NCBI GenBank assembly: GCA_025928265.1 | Contig: JAICJV010000001.1 | Location: forward strand, 1 to 64,000 | DNA: 64,000 nucleotides | Reading direction: 5' to 3' | Origin: Thermoleophilaceae bacterium | GTDB taxonomy: Bacteria; Actinomycetota; Thermoleophilia; Solirubrobacterales; Thermoleophilaceae | Shown: one piece after another, positions 56,863 to 64,000 of the stretch | Layout of the letters: every line of letters begins with the position of its first letter | Position numbering within the stretch: position 1 is the first letter of the stretch | The notes under the pieces: generated by a model | What the model was told of the DNA's origin: nothing | What the model saw: the letters and a program-made list of their open reading frames with translations, nothing else | Databases searched by the model: none | Position numbers and translations under genes: made by a program

Positions 56863-58131
56863 TCAGGCGACGCCGCAGACCTGCATGGCGATCGCCGCAT
56901 ATGCGCGCGCGGCCGTGGTGAGGTCGTCGATCTCCATCGCGAAGTTGCCGCCGCCGACGCTGGCCCCGGGCCCGTAGACGACGGTCGGGATGCCCGCCTC
57001 GATGAAGACGTTGCTGTCGCGCCACATGCTGGTGATCGCCTTGATCGGCCGCTCCGGCGTGCCCCCGATCACCTGCTCGTGCGCTGCCTCCACGTCACGC
57101 ACGAGCGGCTCCACGCCGGTCGCCTCGTAGCCGCGGCGGTAGGCGATCGGCTCGACGGTCACCGGGATCCCGGTGGGCGCGATGGCGGCCTCCAGCTCGC
57201 GCTGGACGCTGCGCGGGTCCTGCTTCGGCGTGATGCGCGCGTCCACGTAGAGCTGGCAGATCGACGGCGTCTTGGTGATCTTGTACGGCACCCCGCTGCG
57301 CACCGCGTTGACGCTCACCTTCGGCACGACGGTGCCACCCTCGCATTCGTAGGTGTGCTCGCGCTCGTACTCGTAGGCCCATTCCTCGATCGCCTGGATC
57401 ACCGCGGTGGCGCGCACGATGGCGTTGGGTGAGTCGGCGATGCCCGTCGGGCGCGGGAGGTAGGGCGTGTACAGCGGCGGCTCGTCGCCGTGCACGCCGA
57501 TCTTGAAGAACGCCTTGCCCGCCTCGACCCAGCAGAGCGCGAAGCTCGTGCCCTCGGCCACCACCGCCCAGTCCGCGGTCACGCCGCGGTTCACGACGTA
57601 GCGCGCGCCGGCCTCCTTCGCGATGTACTGCGGCGGCTGGAACTCGTCGACCGGCTCGACGCCGATCTCGCCGACCACCATCGTCATGACGACGTCGCCG
57701 CGCAGGCGCACGCCCGAGCGCTTGAGCGCGCGGCAGGCCGTCATCCAGGTGGCCATCACGCCCTTGTTGTTGACGATGCCGTTGCCGATCAGCCGCCGCC
57801 CCTCGCGCCAGGCGGTGTGGTGCTCGGGCGCCGCGGCCCGGGGCGTGGTGAGCGTCTCCTCCCGGGCGATCGTCGTATCGAGGTGGCTGTTGAACATGAG
57901 GCTCTGCCCGCCACCCGCGCCGGGCATCCGCGCGACCACGTTGGCCCGCTCCGGGAAGAGGGCGAGGCGGCGAGGCTCGAAGCCCTCCGCCGCGCACCAC
58001 TCGTAGACGTGGTCCGAGGCGGCGCCCTCGAGACCGGTCGGGCTGTCCAGGTTGCCGAGCGCGAGAGCCAGCTCGACGAGCTCGTCCTCGTCGATCTCCG
58101 CGAAGACGCGTTCCAGCGCGTCGACGCTCAA
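56863..58131 (-). CDS. M20-family metallohydrolase (423 aa), paralog of 28120-29388
   Basis: LMFNSHLDTTIAREE, NGIVNNKGVMATWM, VVGEIGVEPVDEF, TSMWRDSNVFIEAGIPTVVYGP; TTG start overlapping the FeS gene stop. Confidence 0.87.
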   Translation of the reverse strand: MSVDALERVFAEIDEDELVELALALGNLDSPTGLEGAASDHVYEWCAAEGFEPRRLALFPERANVVARMPGAGGGQSLMFNSHLDTTIAREETLTTPRAAAPEHHTAWREGRRLIGNGIVNNKGVMATWMTACRALKRSGVRLRGDVVMTMVVGEIGVEPVDEFQPPQYIAKEAGARYVVNRGVTADWAVVAEGTSFALCWVEAGKAFFKIGVHGDEPPLYTPYLPRPTGIADSPNAIVRATAVIQAIEEWAYEYEREHTYECEGGTVVPKVSVNAVRSGVPYKITKTPSICQLYVDARITPKQDPRSVQRELEAAIAPTGIPVTVEPIAYRRGYEATGVEPLVRDVEAAHEQVIGGTPERPIKAITSMWRDSNVFIEAGIPTVVYGPGASVGGGNFAMEIDDLTTAARAYAAIAMQVCGVA

Positions 58132-58619
58132 GCGGCGTCCTCGGCGCCCGCCATCCGGCGCGCCGCCAGCTGCGTGGCGGTCACGATGTTCTGATAGCCG
58201 GTGCAGCGGCAGAGGTTGCCGGCGAGCGCCTCGCGCACCTGGGTGTCGTCGAAGTCGCGCGCGTCCGCGAGCAGCGGCTCGAGCGACATCAGGAAGCCGG
58301 GCGTGCAGAAGCCGCACTGAAGCGCGTGCTCCTCGTGGAACGCCTGCTGGAGCGGATGGAGCGTGCCGTCCTCGGCGGCCAGGTCCTCCACGGTCCGCAG
58401 CGAGTGCCCCTCGGCCTGGACGGCCAGCATCAGGCACGAGCGCACCGGCTCGCCGTCCATCTGCACGGTGCACGCGCCGCAGACGCCGTGCTCGCAGCCC
58501 ACGTGGGTGCCGGTCAGGCCCGCCTCGTGCCGGATGAAGTCCGACAGGAGCAGCCGCGGCTCGATCTCGCGGTCGTATGTGGTCCCGTTGATCTCGATGC
58601 TCACGCGCCGCTCGGTCAT
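58128..58619 (-). CDS. Molybdenum hydroxylase [2Fe-2S] small subunit
   Basis: VGCEHGVCGACTVQMDGEPVRSC; LQCGFCTPGFLMS...NLCRCTGYQNIV. Confidence 0.95.
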   Translation of the reverse strand: MTERRVSIEINGTTYDREIEPRLLLSDFIRHEAGLTGTHVGCEHGVCGACTVQMDGEPVRSCLMLAVQAEGHSLRTVEDLAAEDGTLHPLQQAFHEEHALQCGFCTPGFLMSLEPLLADARDFDDTQVREALAGNLCRCTGYQNIVTATQLAARRMAGAEDAA

Positions 58620-59473
58620 GCCGCCGCCTTCACGATCGCGCGGCGGACCATTGCCTCGATCAGCCGCTTCCTGTACGAAGAGGAGCCGTGGATGTCGCCC
58701 GTCGGCTCGATGTCGCGGGTCGCCACGCGCGCGGCCTCGCGCGCGCTGTCCTCGTCGATCTTCTGGCCCGCGAGCGCCTGCTCGGCCTCGCGCGCGCGCA
58801 GCGGCGTATCGGCGGCGCCCAGGAGCGCGATGCGCGCCTCGCGGCATGCACCGTCGCCGTTTCGCATGACCAGGACGGCCGCGCCGCCGAGCGCGAAGTC
58901 GCCGTGACGGCGCGAGTACTCCTCGAACGCGTGCCCGTGGTTCGCCGGCAGCTCGGGCACCTCCACCTCCGTCAGGAGCTCGTCGGGCTCGAGTGACGTG
59001 GTGAGGTGCGTGACGAAGAAGTCGCGTGCGTCGATCACGCGCTCGCCGCGCTTCGAGCGCGCCTTGAAGCGTGCGTCGAGGCAGGCGAACGCCACCGGCA
59101 GCTCGGCGGCGGGATCGGCGTGCGCGGCCGAGCCGCCCACCGTCCCGCGGTTGCGGATCTGCTGGTGCGCCACCAGCTTGAGCGCGTCGCCCAGAAGGCC
59201 GCACGACTCCTGCGCGACCGGCGACTGCTCGAGCCGCGCCTGGCGGCAGAGCGCGCCGATCTGGAGCTTGCCCTCGCGGCGGCGCAGGTAGGCGAGCTCC
59301 GCTACGCGGTTCACGTCCACGAGCACCGCGGGCTGGGCGAGGCGGAAGTTCAGGAGCGGCACGAGGCTCTGGCCGCCGGCCAGCACCTTCCCGTCGTCGG
59401 CGCAGTCGGCCAGGACGGCGACCGCCTCGTCGAGCGAGCGCGGGTCCTTGTAGTCAAAGGGCGGCGGCTTCAA
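58616..59473 (-). CDS. Molybdenum hydroxylase FAD-binding medium subunit
   Basis: FDYKDPRSLDEAVAVL, VLAGGQSLVPLLNFRLAQP, NRGTVGGSAAHADPAAELP; TTG 59473 with SD AGGAGGAG. Confidence 0.93.
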   Translation of the reverse strand: MKPPPFDYKDPRSLDEAVAVLADCADDGKVLAGGQSLVPLLNFRLAQPAVLVDVNRVAELAYLRRREGKLQIGALCRQARLEQSPVAQESCGLLGDALKLVAHQQIRNRGTVGGSAAHADPAAELPVAFACLDARFKARSKRGERVIDARDFFVTHLTTSLEPDELLTEVEVPELPANHGHAFEEYSRRHGDFALGGAAVLVMRNGDGACREARIALLGAADTPLRAREAEQALAGQKIDEDSAREAARVATRDIEPTGDIHGSSSYRKRLIEAMVRRAIVKAAA

Positions 59474-59498
59474 GGCGAGTCTCCTCCTTCTCGCAGAG

Positions 59499-59521
59499 GC
59501 GCAATAGTAATACATTAGACC
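59499..59521. promoter_or_regulatory. Island operator motif, site f (matches on both strands)
   Basis: Plus GCGCAATAGTAATAC (59499-59513) and minus GGTCTAATGTATTAC (59521-59507). Confidence 0.55.
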
Positions 59522-59566
59522 AAGGCACAGCAATGCGTGGTCTGCGCACGGGCGAGGCGGTTGCAT

Positions 59567-59581
59567 GGTCGAACGTCATAC
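59567..59581 (+). promoter_or_regulatory. Island operator motif, site g (GGTCGAACGTCATAC) upstream of the regulator gene
   Basis: Directly upstream of -10-like TAGCAT (59585-59590), 7 nt before ATG 59598. Confidence 0.6.
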
Positions 59582-59597
59582 GAGTAGCATCGCTGCG

Positions 59598-61826
59598 ATG
59601 GGCATGGGGCCCGTACTCGATCTCGACGAGCGGATCGAGCGCCGCTACGTGGGACTCGCACGCCTTGCGCGCGGTGTGTCCTCCGCTGCGGACTTCCGCC
59701 AGCTCGCCGCCGCCATATCGGCCGCGCTGGAGGATCCGCTCGACGACGCCCTCAGCCCGTCCGTGCGGCTGTGGGTGATCACGTCCGACGGGGTCGAGGA
59801 GGTGGCCCGCCACTCGCCGGACCGCGAGCTGCCGAACCTGCATCAGCGCGAGCTCCAGCGCGCGGCGGTGCGTCCCGGCCCGAGCGAGACCGGGAGCGGC
59901 AGCCTGCTCGCGGGGCTCCACGCGAGCGGCATGAGCCTCGGCGTGCTGGAGGTGGGCGAGGAGGCAGGGGACCTCGAGCTGCTGTCGGATGCCGCGCCGA
60001 TCGTGGCCTGCGGAGTCGGGCTGCTCGCCGGGCAGGGCGTGAGCGAGGTGCTGCCCGCCCCGGTCGCCGTCCAGGGCGCGAGCGACGTGGCGGCGCTGAT
60101 GGCCACGTTCGCCGCCGAGGCGAAGCACATGCTCGACCACGACCGGCTGAGCGCCTACCTCCTGACGGCCGACGGGCGCGCGTTCGAGCGCTTCGCCGTG
60201 GCCACATCGCCGATCGTGCCGGGCGAGGGCGTGATCATCCCGTTCGAGGACGTGGGGCTGCGCCATGTCGTGGTCACCAACCGCCCGATCGTGTCGGCCG
60301 ACCTCGCCGGCGACCCGCGGATCGTGGGGCGCGAGGACCGCGTGATCGCGCGCGCGGGGTTCCACGGGCTGATCAGCGTTCCGCTGCGGCTCGAGGGCCG
60401 CCCCTTCGGGGTGCTCAACTTCGTGAGCCGCACGCCGGGCTTCTATGCCGACCACGACCTGCCGATCGCGCAACAGATCGCCGACCAGGTCGCGGCGTTC
60501 ATCGGCAACCTGCGGGCGCAGGACCGGATGCGCACACTGATCCGCCACGAGGCCGCCGAGGCGGAGCGGGCGCGCGTCGCGCGGGAGCTCTACCACGCTG
60601 TCGCGCAGACGCTGCCGGCGATCGAGGCGGCGGCGCAGTCGCTCGAGCGGCGCGTGGCCGCTACCGACGACGTGGCGCGCGACGAGGCGCGGCGCGTGCG
60701 CGAGCTGGTCCGGCTCGAGCTGGCCGACGTCCGGCGCGCCGTGGCGGATCTCGCGCCGCGCGGCCTCGAGTCGCAGTCGCTGGCGGACGCGCTCGAACGG
60801 GCCACCGCCGCTTTCGGCGACGGGCCGCCGCGCGCCCACCTGGTCGTGGAGGGCGACGCCTCCGGCCTCTCGTGCGCGGTGCGGCGCGCGACGTACCGGA
60901 TCTTCCAGGAGGCCGTGACCAACGCGCGCGTTCACGCGCACGCGAGCTCCATCACCGTGGCGCTTCGCGTCGGGCGCGACCTCGAGCTCACGGTGAGCGA
61001 CGACGGCGACGGCTTCGAACCGGCCGACGCGAAGCGTGCCGGCGGCACCGGGATCGGCTTCATGCGCGAGCGCGCGCAGGCGCTCGGCGGGACGCTCGAC
61101 ATCGAGAGTGCGAGCGGGCGCGGCACCACGGTCTGCTTCGAGCTGCTCGACGCACGGGACCCCGCCGACGAGGCCGTGCCACTCGACGAGCCGCCCGCCG
61201 CGGCGCCGGCGAAGCTGCGCGTCTTCGTCACCGAGCCGCACGGCCTCACGCGCGCGGGGATCGTCGCGCTGCTGGAACGCGCCGACGGGATCCGCGTGGT
61301 GGGCGACGCCGCGGGCGCCGAGGCCACGCGCGCCCAGGTGCGGCGCGTCCATCCCGACGTGGTGCTGCTCGACGGTCACCTCGGCGAGGCGGAGGTGGAC
61401 CGCACGCTCGAGGAGATCAAGTCGGCGCTCCCGGCCTGCGCGGTGCTCGTGCTCGCCGACTACGACACCGGCCGCGACGGCGACCTCGTGGCCCACGGCG
61501 CGAGCGGCGTGGTGCCCAAGGCGATGACCGGCGACGAGCTGGCCGAGACGGTTCGCGCGGTGGCGCGCGGCGACAAGGTCGCGCGCTTCGGCCCCGGCGA
61601 CCAGGCGGCCGGCACGGGCCTGAGTGCGCGCGAGCGAGCAGTTCTCGCGCTGATGACCGCAGGCCGCACGAACGCCGAGATCGGCGTGACGCTGTTCCTC
61701 GCCACGAAGACCGTCGAGCGCCAGGTGGCCACGATCATCCGCAAGCTGGGGGCGCGCAACCGCGCCCACGCGGGCGCCCTCGCGGTGGCCCGCCGCCTCG
61801 TGGACCCCTCCGAGCTCGACGACTGA
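59598..61826 (+). CDS. Single-chain GAF / histidine-kinase-like / receiver / LuxR-HTH regulator
   Basis: GAF (FHGLISVPLRLEGRPFGVLNFVSR), HisKA_3-like ERARVARELYHAVAQTL, HATPase YRIFQEAVTNARVHAHA...DDGDGFEP...GTGIGFMRERAQALGG, REC-like LRVFVTEPHGLTRAGI...PDVVLLDGHLG, LuxR LSARERAVLALMTAGRTNAEIGVTLFLATKTVERQVATIIRKL. Confidence 0.9.
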   Translation: MGMGPVLDLDERIERRYVGLARLARGVSSAADFRQLAAAISAALEDPLDDALSPSVRLWVITSDGVEEVARHSPDRELPNLHQRELQRAAVRPGPSETGSGSLLAGLHASGMSLGVLEVGEEAGDLELLSDAAPIVACGVGLLAGQGVSEVLPAPVAVQGASDVAALMATFAAEAKHMLDHDRLSAYLLTADGRAFERFAVATSPIVPGEGVIIPFEDVGLRHVVVTNRPIVSADLAGDPRIVGREDRVIARAGFHGLISVPLRLEGRPFGVLNFVSRTPGFYADHDLPIAQQIADQVAAFIGNLRAQDRMRTLIRHEAAEAERARVARELYHAVAQTLPAIEAAAQSLERRVAATDDVARDEARRVRELVRLELADVRRAVADLAPRGLESQSLADALERATAAFGDGPPRAHLVVEGDASGLSCAVRRATYRIFQEAVTNARVHAHASSITVALRVGRDLELTVSDDGDGFEPADAKRAGGTGIGFMRERAQALGGTLDIESASGRGTTVCFELLDARDPADEAVPLDEPPAAAPAKLRVFVTEPHGLTRAGIVALLERADGIRVVGDAAGAEATRAQVRRVHPDVVLLDGHLGEAEVDRTLEEIKSALPACAVLVLADYDTGRDGDLVAHGASGVVPKAMTGDELAETVRAVARGDKVARFGPGDQAAGTGLSARERAVLALMTAGRTNAEIGVTLFLATKTVERQVATIIRKLGARNRAHAGALAVARRLVDPSELDD

Positions 61827-61831
61827 CGGCA

Positions 61832-62848
61832 CTAGCTGCGCGCGGCCGGTTCCGCAACGCGGTACGCACGCAGCGCGTTACCGCCCAGCACCTTCTCCAC
61901 CGCCTCCGGCGGCGCGATGTGCGGCAGCGTCTCGAGCGCCGACACGTCGGCCATGTCGAACGGCAGGTCCGTCCCGAACATGACGGCGTCCGGTCCGGCC
62001 AGCTCGAGCAGGAAGCGCAGCGCGCGCTCGTCGAACACGATCGTGTCGAAGAGGAAGTTCCCCAGGTACTCGCGCGGCGGCCGCTGCGCGACAACCCGCA
62101 CATCCTCGCGCGCCCCATAAGCGTGATGGAGCCGGCCGAGCTGGTACGGGAACGAGCCGCCCGCGTGCACCAGCTGGAAGCGCAGCTTCGGGTGCCGGTC
62201 CAGCACGCCGCCGACGATCAGGCGGGCGGCCGCCACGAACGTCTCGTACGGATTGCCCACCACGTTCGAGAGGTGGTATCCGGTCAGGTCGGGGCCGGGC
62301 TTGGCCACCATGTTGAGGTACGGGTGGAGCATGACCGTCACGTCGAGCTCCTCCACGGCCGCGAAGAACGGCTCGAACTCCGGCGAGTCGAGCATCGTGT
62401 CGCCCATGCTCGGCCCGATCTCGGCGCCCGCCAGGCCGAGCTCGCCGCACGCGCGCCTGAGTTCCTCGGCGGCCGCCGCCGGGTCGTTGAGGGGCACCGT
62501 GGCGAGCACCGCGATCCGCCCGTTCGAGCGTGCGGCGTACGCGGCTCCCGCGTCGTTGATCACGCGGTGCGCCCGCAGCGTCACCTCCGGGTCGATCTCG
62601 TAGAGAAACAGCGACGGGACGATCGAGCAGAGCGACACGTCGATCCCGTCGCGATCCATCTGCGCGACCTTCTCCGCCGGGTCGTGGAACAGCGGGAACA
62701 CCGGGTAGGCGAGCCCGTTCGAATGCGAGATGAGCGGGTCGCGGCCCTCGCGGTCCACCACCTCGAGCCCCTCCGGCCCGCCGCCCTCGCGCAGGAACTC
62801 GACGAACTCGAGCGGGATGAAGTGGGTGTGCGCGTCTACGACCGTCAC
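61832..62848 (-). CDS. Metal-dependent amidohydrolase (amidohydrolase 2 / ACMSD-like)
   Basis: VVDAHTHFIPLEF, VMLHPYLNMVAKPGPDL, FQLVHAGGSFPYQLGR, MFGTDLPFDM; GTG start overlaps the DUF1989 stop. Confidence 0.88.
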   Translation of the reverse strand: MTVVDAHTHFIPLEFVEFLREGGGPEGLEVVDREGRDPLISHSNGLAYPVFPLFHDPAEKVAQMDRDGIDVSLCSIVPSLFLYEIDPEVTLRAHRVINDAGAAYAARSNGRIAVLATVPLNDPAAAAEELRRACGELGLAGAEIGPSMGDTMLDSPEFEPFFAAVEELDVTVMLHPYLNMVAKPGPDLTGYHLSNVVGNPYETFVAAARLIVGGVLDRHPKLRFQLVHAGGSFPYQLGRLHHAYGAREDVRVVAQRPPREYLGNFLFDTIVFDERALRFLLELAGPDAVMFGTDLPFDMADVSALETLPHIAPPEAVEKVLGGNALRAYRVAEPAARS

Positions 62849-63483
62849 GCGTCGAAGACCTCGATCCTCATCGGCGTGCAGTTGCGGTCGTTGCACTCGG
62901 TGAGCAGGTCCTCCGGGCAGTTCGAGAGTCCCACGAGCAGGTCCATCTCGGCGCGGAACTCGATGTAGTCGCCCGGCTTCGATACCGGACTGAGGATCTC
63001 CCAGCGGTGCTTCTCGCAGTTGTGCTGGTAGTTCATGAAGACGTCCATCGTGTCCGGGATGTCCTCCGGCTCGATCCCGTACGACGCCACGGCCTTGCTG
63101 ATGATCTCGTGGCAGCCGTCCTGCACCTCGACGCCGTGCGACTCGAACAGGAAGCGGTTGCACATGCGGTTGTGGACGTCGTGGATCCCCTTCGGCTCAG
63201 GGGTGTCCTCGACGATGGTCATCATCGGCCGGCACAGCGTGGACATCAGCGTGTCGCCCACGCTCAGGTGGTCGCGCGGGATGTACTCCTGCCCCGGCGG
63301 CGGCACGTAGCGCGTCCGCGAGTTCGACGTCGAGAGCTTCTCGCGGTAGTTGTCCGCGTTGAACAGCGCCACGTCCACCACCTGCTTGCCCTCGATGTCG
63401 GTGATCCGCAGGTGCTGCCCCTTCGACACCTCGACCGCGTGGCCGGACTTCGGGGCCATGACGTGCTCGTGGACCTGGTTCAC
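62845..63483 (-). CDS. DUF1989 (urea-carboxylase-associated) family protein
   Basis: LRITDIEGKQVVDVALFNADNYREKLSTSNSRTRY...DTLMSTLCRPMMTIVED...HDVHNRMCNRFLFE. Confidence 0.85.
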   Translation of the reverse strand: MNQVHEHVMAPKSGHAVEVSKGQHLRITDIEGKQVVDVALFNADNYREKLSTSNSRTRYVPPPGQEYIPRDHLSVGDTLMSTLCRPMMTIVEDTPEPKGIHDVHNRMCNRFLFESHGVEVQDGCHEIISKAVASYGIEPEDIPDTMDVFMNYQHNCEKHRWEILSPVSKPGDYIEFRAEMDLLVGLSNCPEDLLTECNDRNCTPMRIEVFDA

Positions 63484-63503
63484 TCCTCGTTCCTCCGTTC
63501 TCG

Positions 63504-64000
63504 CTAGCCGTTCTTCAGCGGACCCGGATCGCGCAACACGCGCATCGTCCGGCAGTGGAGCGCGCCGCCGATGCGGCTGAACTCCTCGTTCGGGACCTCG
63601 ATCACCTCGACGCCCGCCTTCCGCACGGCCGCGACCGCGCGCTTGGCCTCCTTGACCATGAAGATCACGCCCGGCTCGAGCGGGATCGTGTTGGTGGGCG
63701 TGTAGCGGATCTGCTCCTCGCGGTCCTCCACCTCGACGATCTTGTAGCCCTTGCGGCGCAGCCACTCGTGCGTGTCCGCGTCGACCGCGGAGGGGTAGAC
63801 GAGCACCTTGTCGATGTCGAGCGGGCAGATCGCGTTGGTCAGGTGCGCCGAGCAGCCGCTGTCGCGGTCGACGAAGCGATCGGTCGAGAGGTGGATCGTG
63901 TGCACCTCGAGGTCGACGTCGCCGGCGGAGCGCCGCACGACCGGCTCGAGCTGGCGGTTGCCCTCCGCGTTGTAGGCAGCCGAGATGCCGGTGACCCACA
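63504..64000 (-). CDS. Guanidine-modifying (DDAH/arginine-deiminase-like amidinotransferase) enzyme, 5' part beyond the window edge
   Basis: C-terminal half: VDLEVHTIHLSTDRFVDRDSGCSAHLTNAICPLDIDKVLVYP...EVIEVPNEEFSRIGGALHCRTMRVLRDPG. Confidence 0.68.
   Translation of the reverse strand, partial: WVTGISAAYNAEGNRQLEPVVRRSAGDVDLEVHTIHLSTDRFVDRDSGCSAHLTNAICPLDIDKVLVYPSAVDADTHEWLRRKGYKIVEVEDREEQIRYTPTNTIPLEPGVIFMVKEAKRAVAAVRKAGVEVIEVPNEEFSRIGGALHCRTMRVLRDPGPLKNG

Noticed and set aside
1-64000. CRISPR arrays, tRNA/rRNA genes, transposases, integrases or phage genes
   Set aside because: No regularly spaced repeats, no recognisable RNA genes and no mobile-element proteins were found by reading both strands; the island shows no obvious insertion boundaries.

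Overview
High-GC (actinobacterial, probably Thermoleophilia/Solirubrobacterales-like; inferred from protein content and codon bias only) chromosomal segment with two parts. (1) About 0-20.4 kb: mostly housekeeping or envelope genes: thiL, a GT87/MptB-like mannosyltransferase, a class A PBP, MscS, a PIG-V-like glycosyltransferase, a HAD hydrolase, a CPBP protease, an L,D-transpeptidase, pyrE, a CAP-domain protein, an Rv1264-like adenylate cyclase, two TetR regulators, a GAF/PAS/SpoIIE phosphatase, an FkbM methyltransferase and an LLM oxidoreductase. (2) About 20.4-64 kb: a dense catabolic island built around SIX molybdenum-hydroxylase (xanthine dehydrogenase/CoxL superfamily) large subunits. 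Only one [2Fe-2S] subunit and one FAD subunit are visible. The island also has two membrane-anchored CoxG-like proteins, a BMP-type (nucleoside/purine-like) ABC importer, four amidohydrolases, two paralogous M20 hydrolases, amidase, nitrilase, cyclase and cupin proteins, two DUF1989 proteins, a guanidine-modifying enzyme (cut by the right edge) and CoA-pathway enzymes. Genes form runs with 4-nt stop/start overlaps. The main discovery candidate is a shared partly palindromic sequence, consensus GGTCNAACGTNATAC (core TCGTANTACGA), at seven promoter positions that head almost every operon of the island. It is accompanied by a divergently encoded single-chain GAF-kinase-REC-LuxR protein whose phosphotransfer residues look degenerate. 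I read this as an undescribed regulon for uptake and hydroxylation/hydrolysis of N-containing (heterocyclic) compounds. The substrate is unknown. All family calls come from reading translated sequence; no database search was run.
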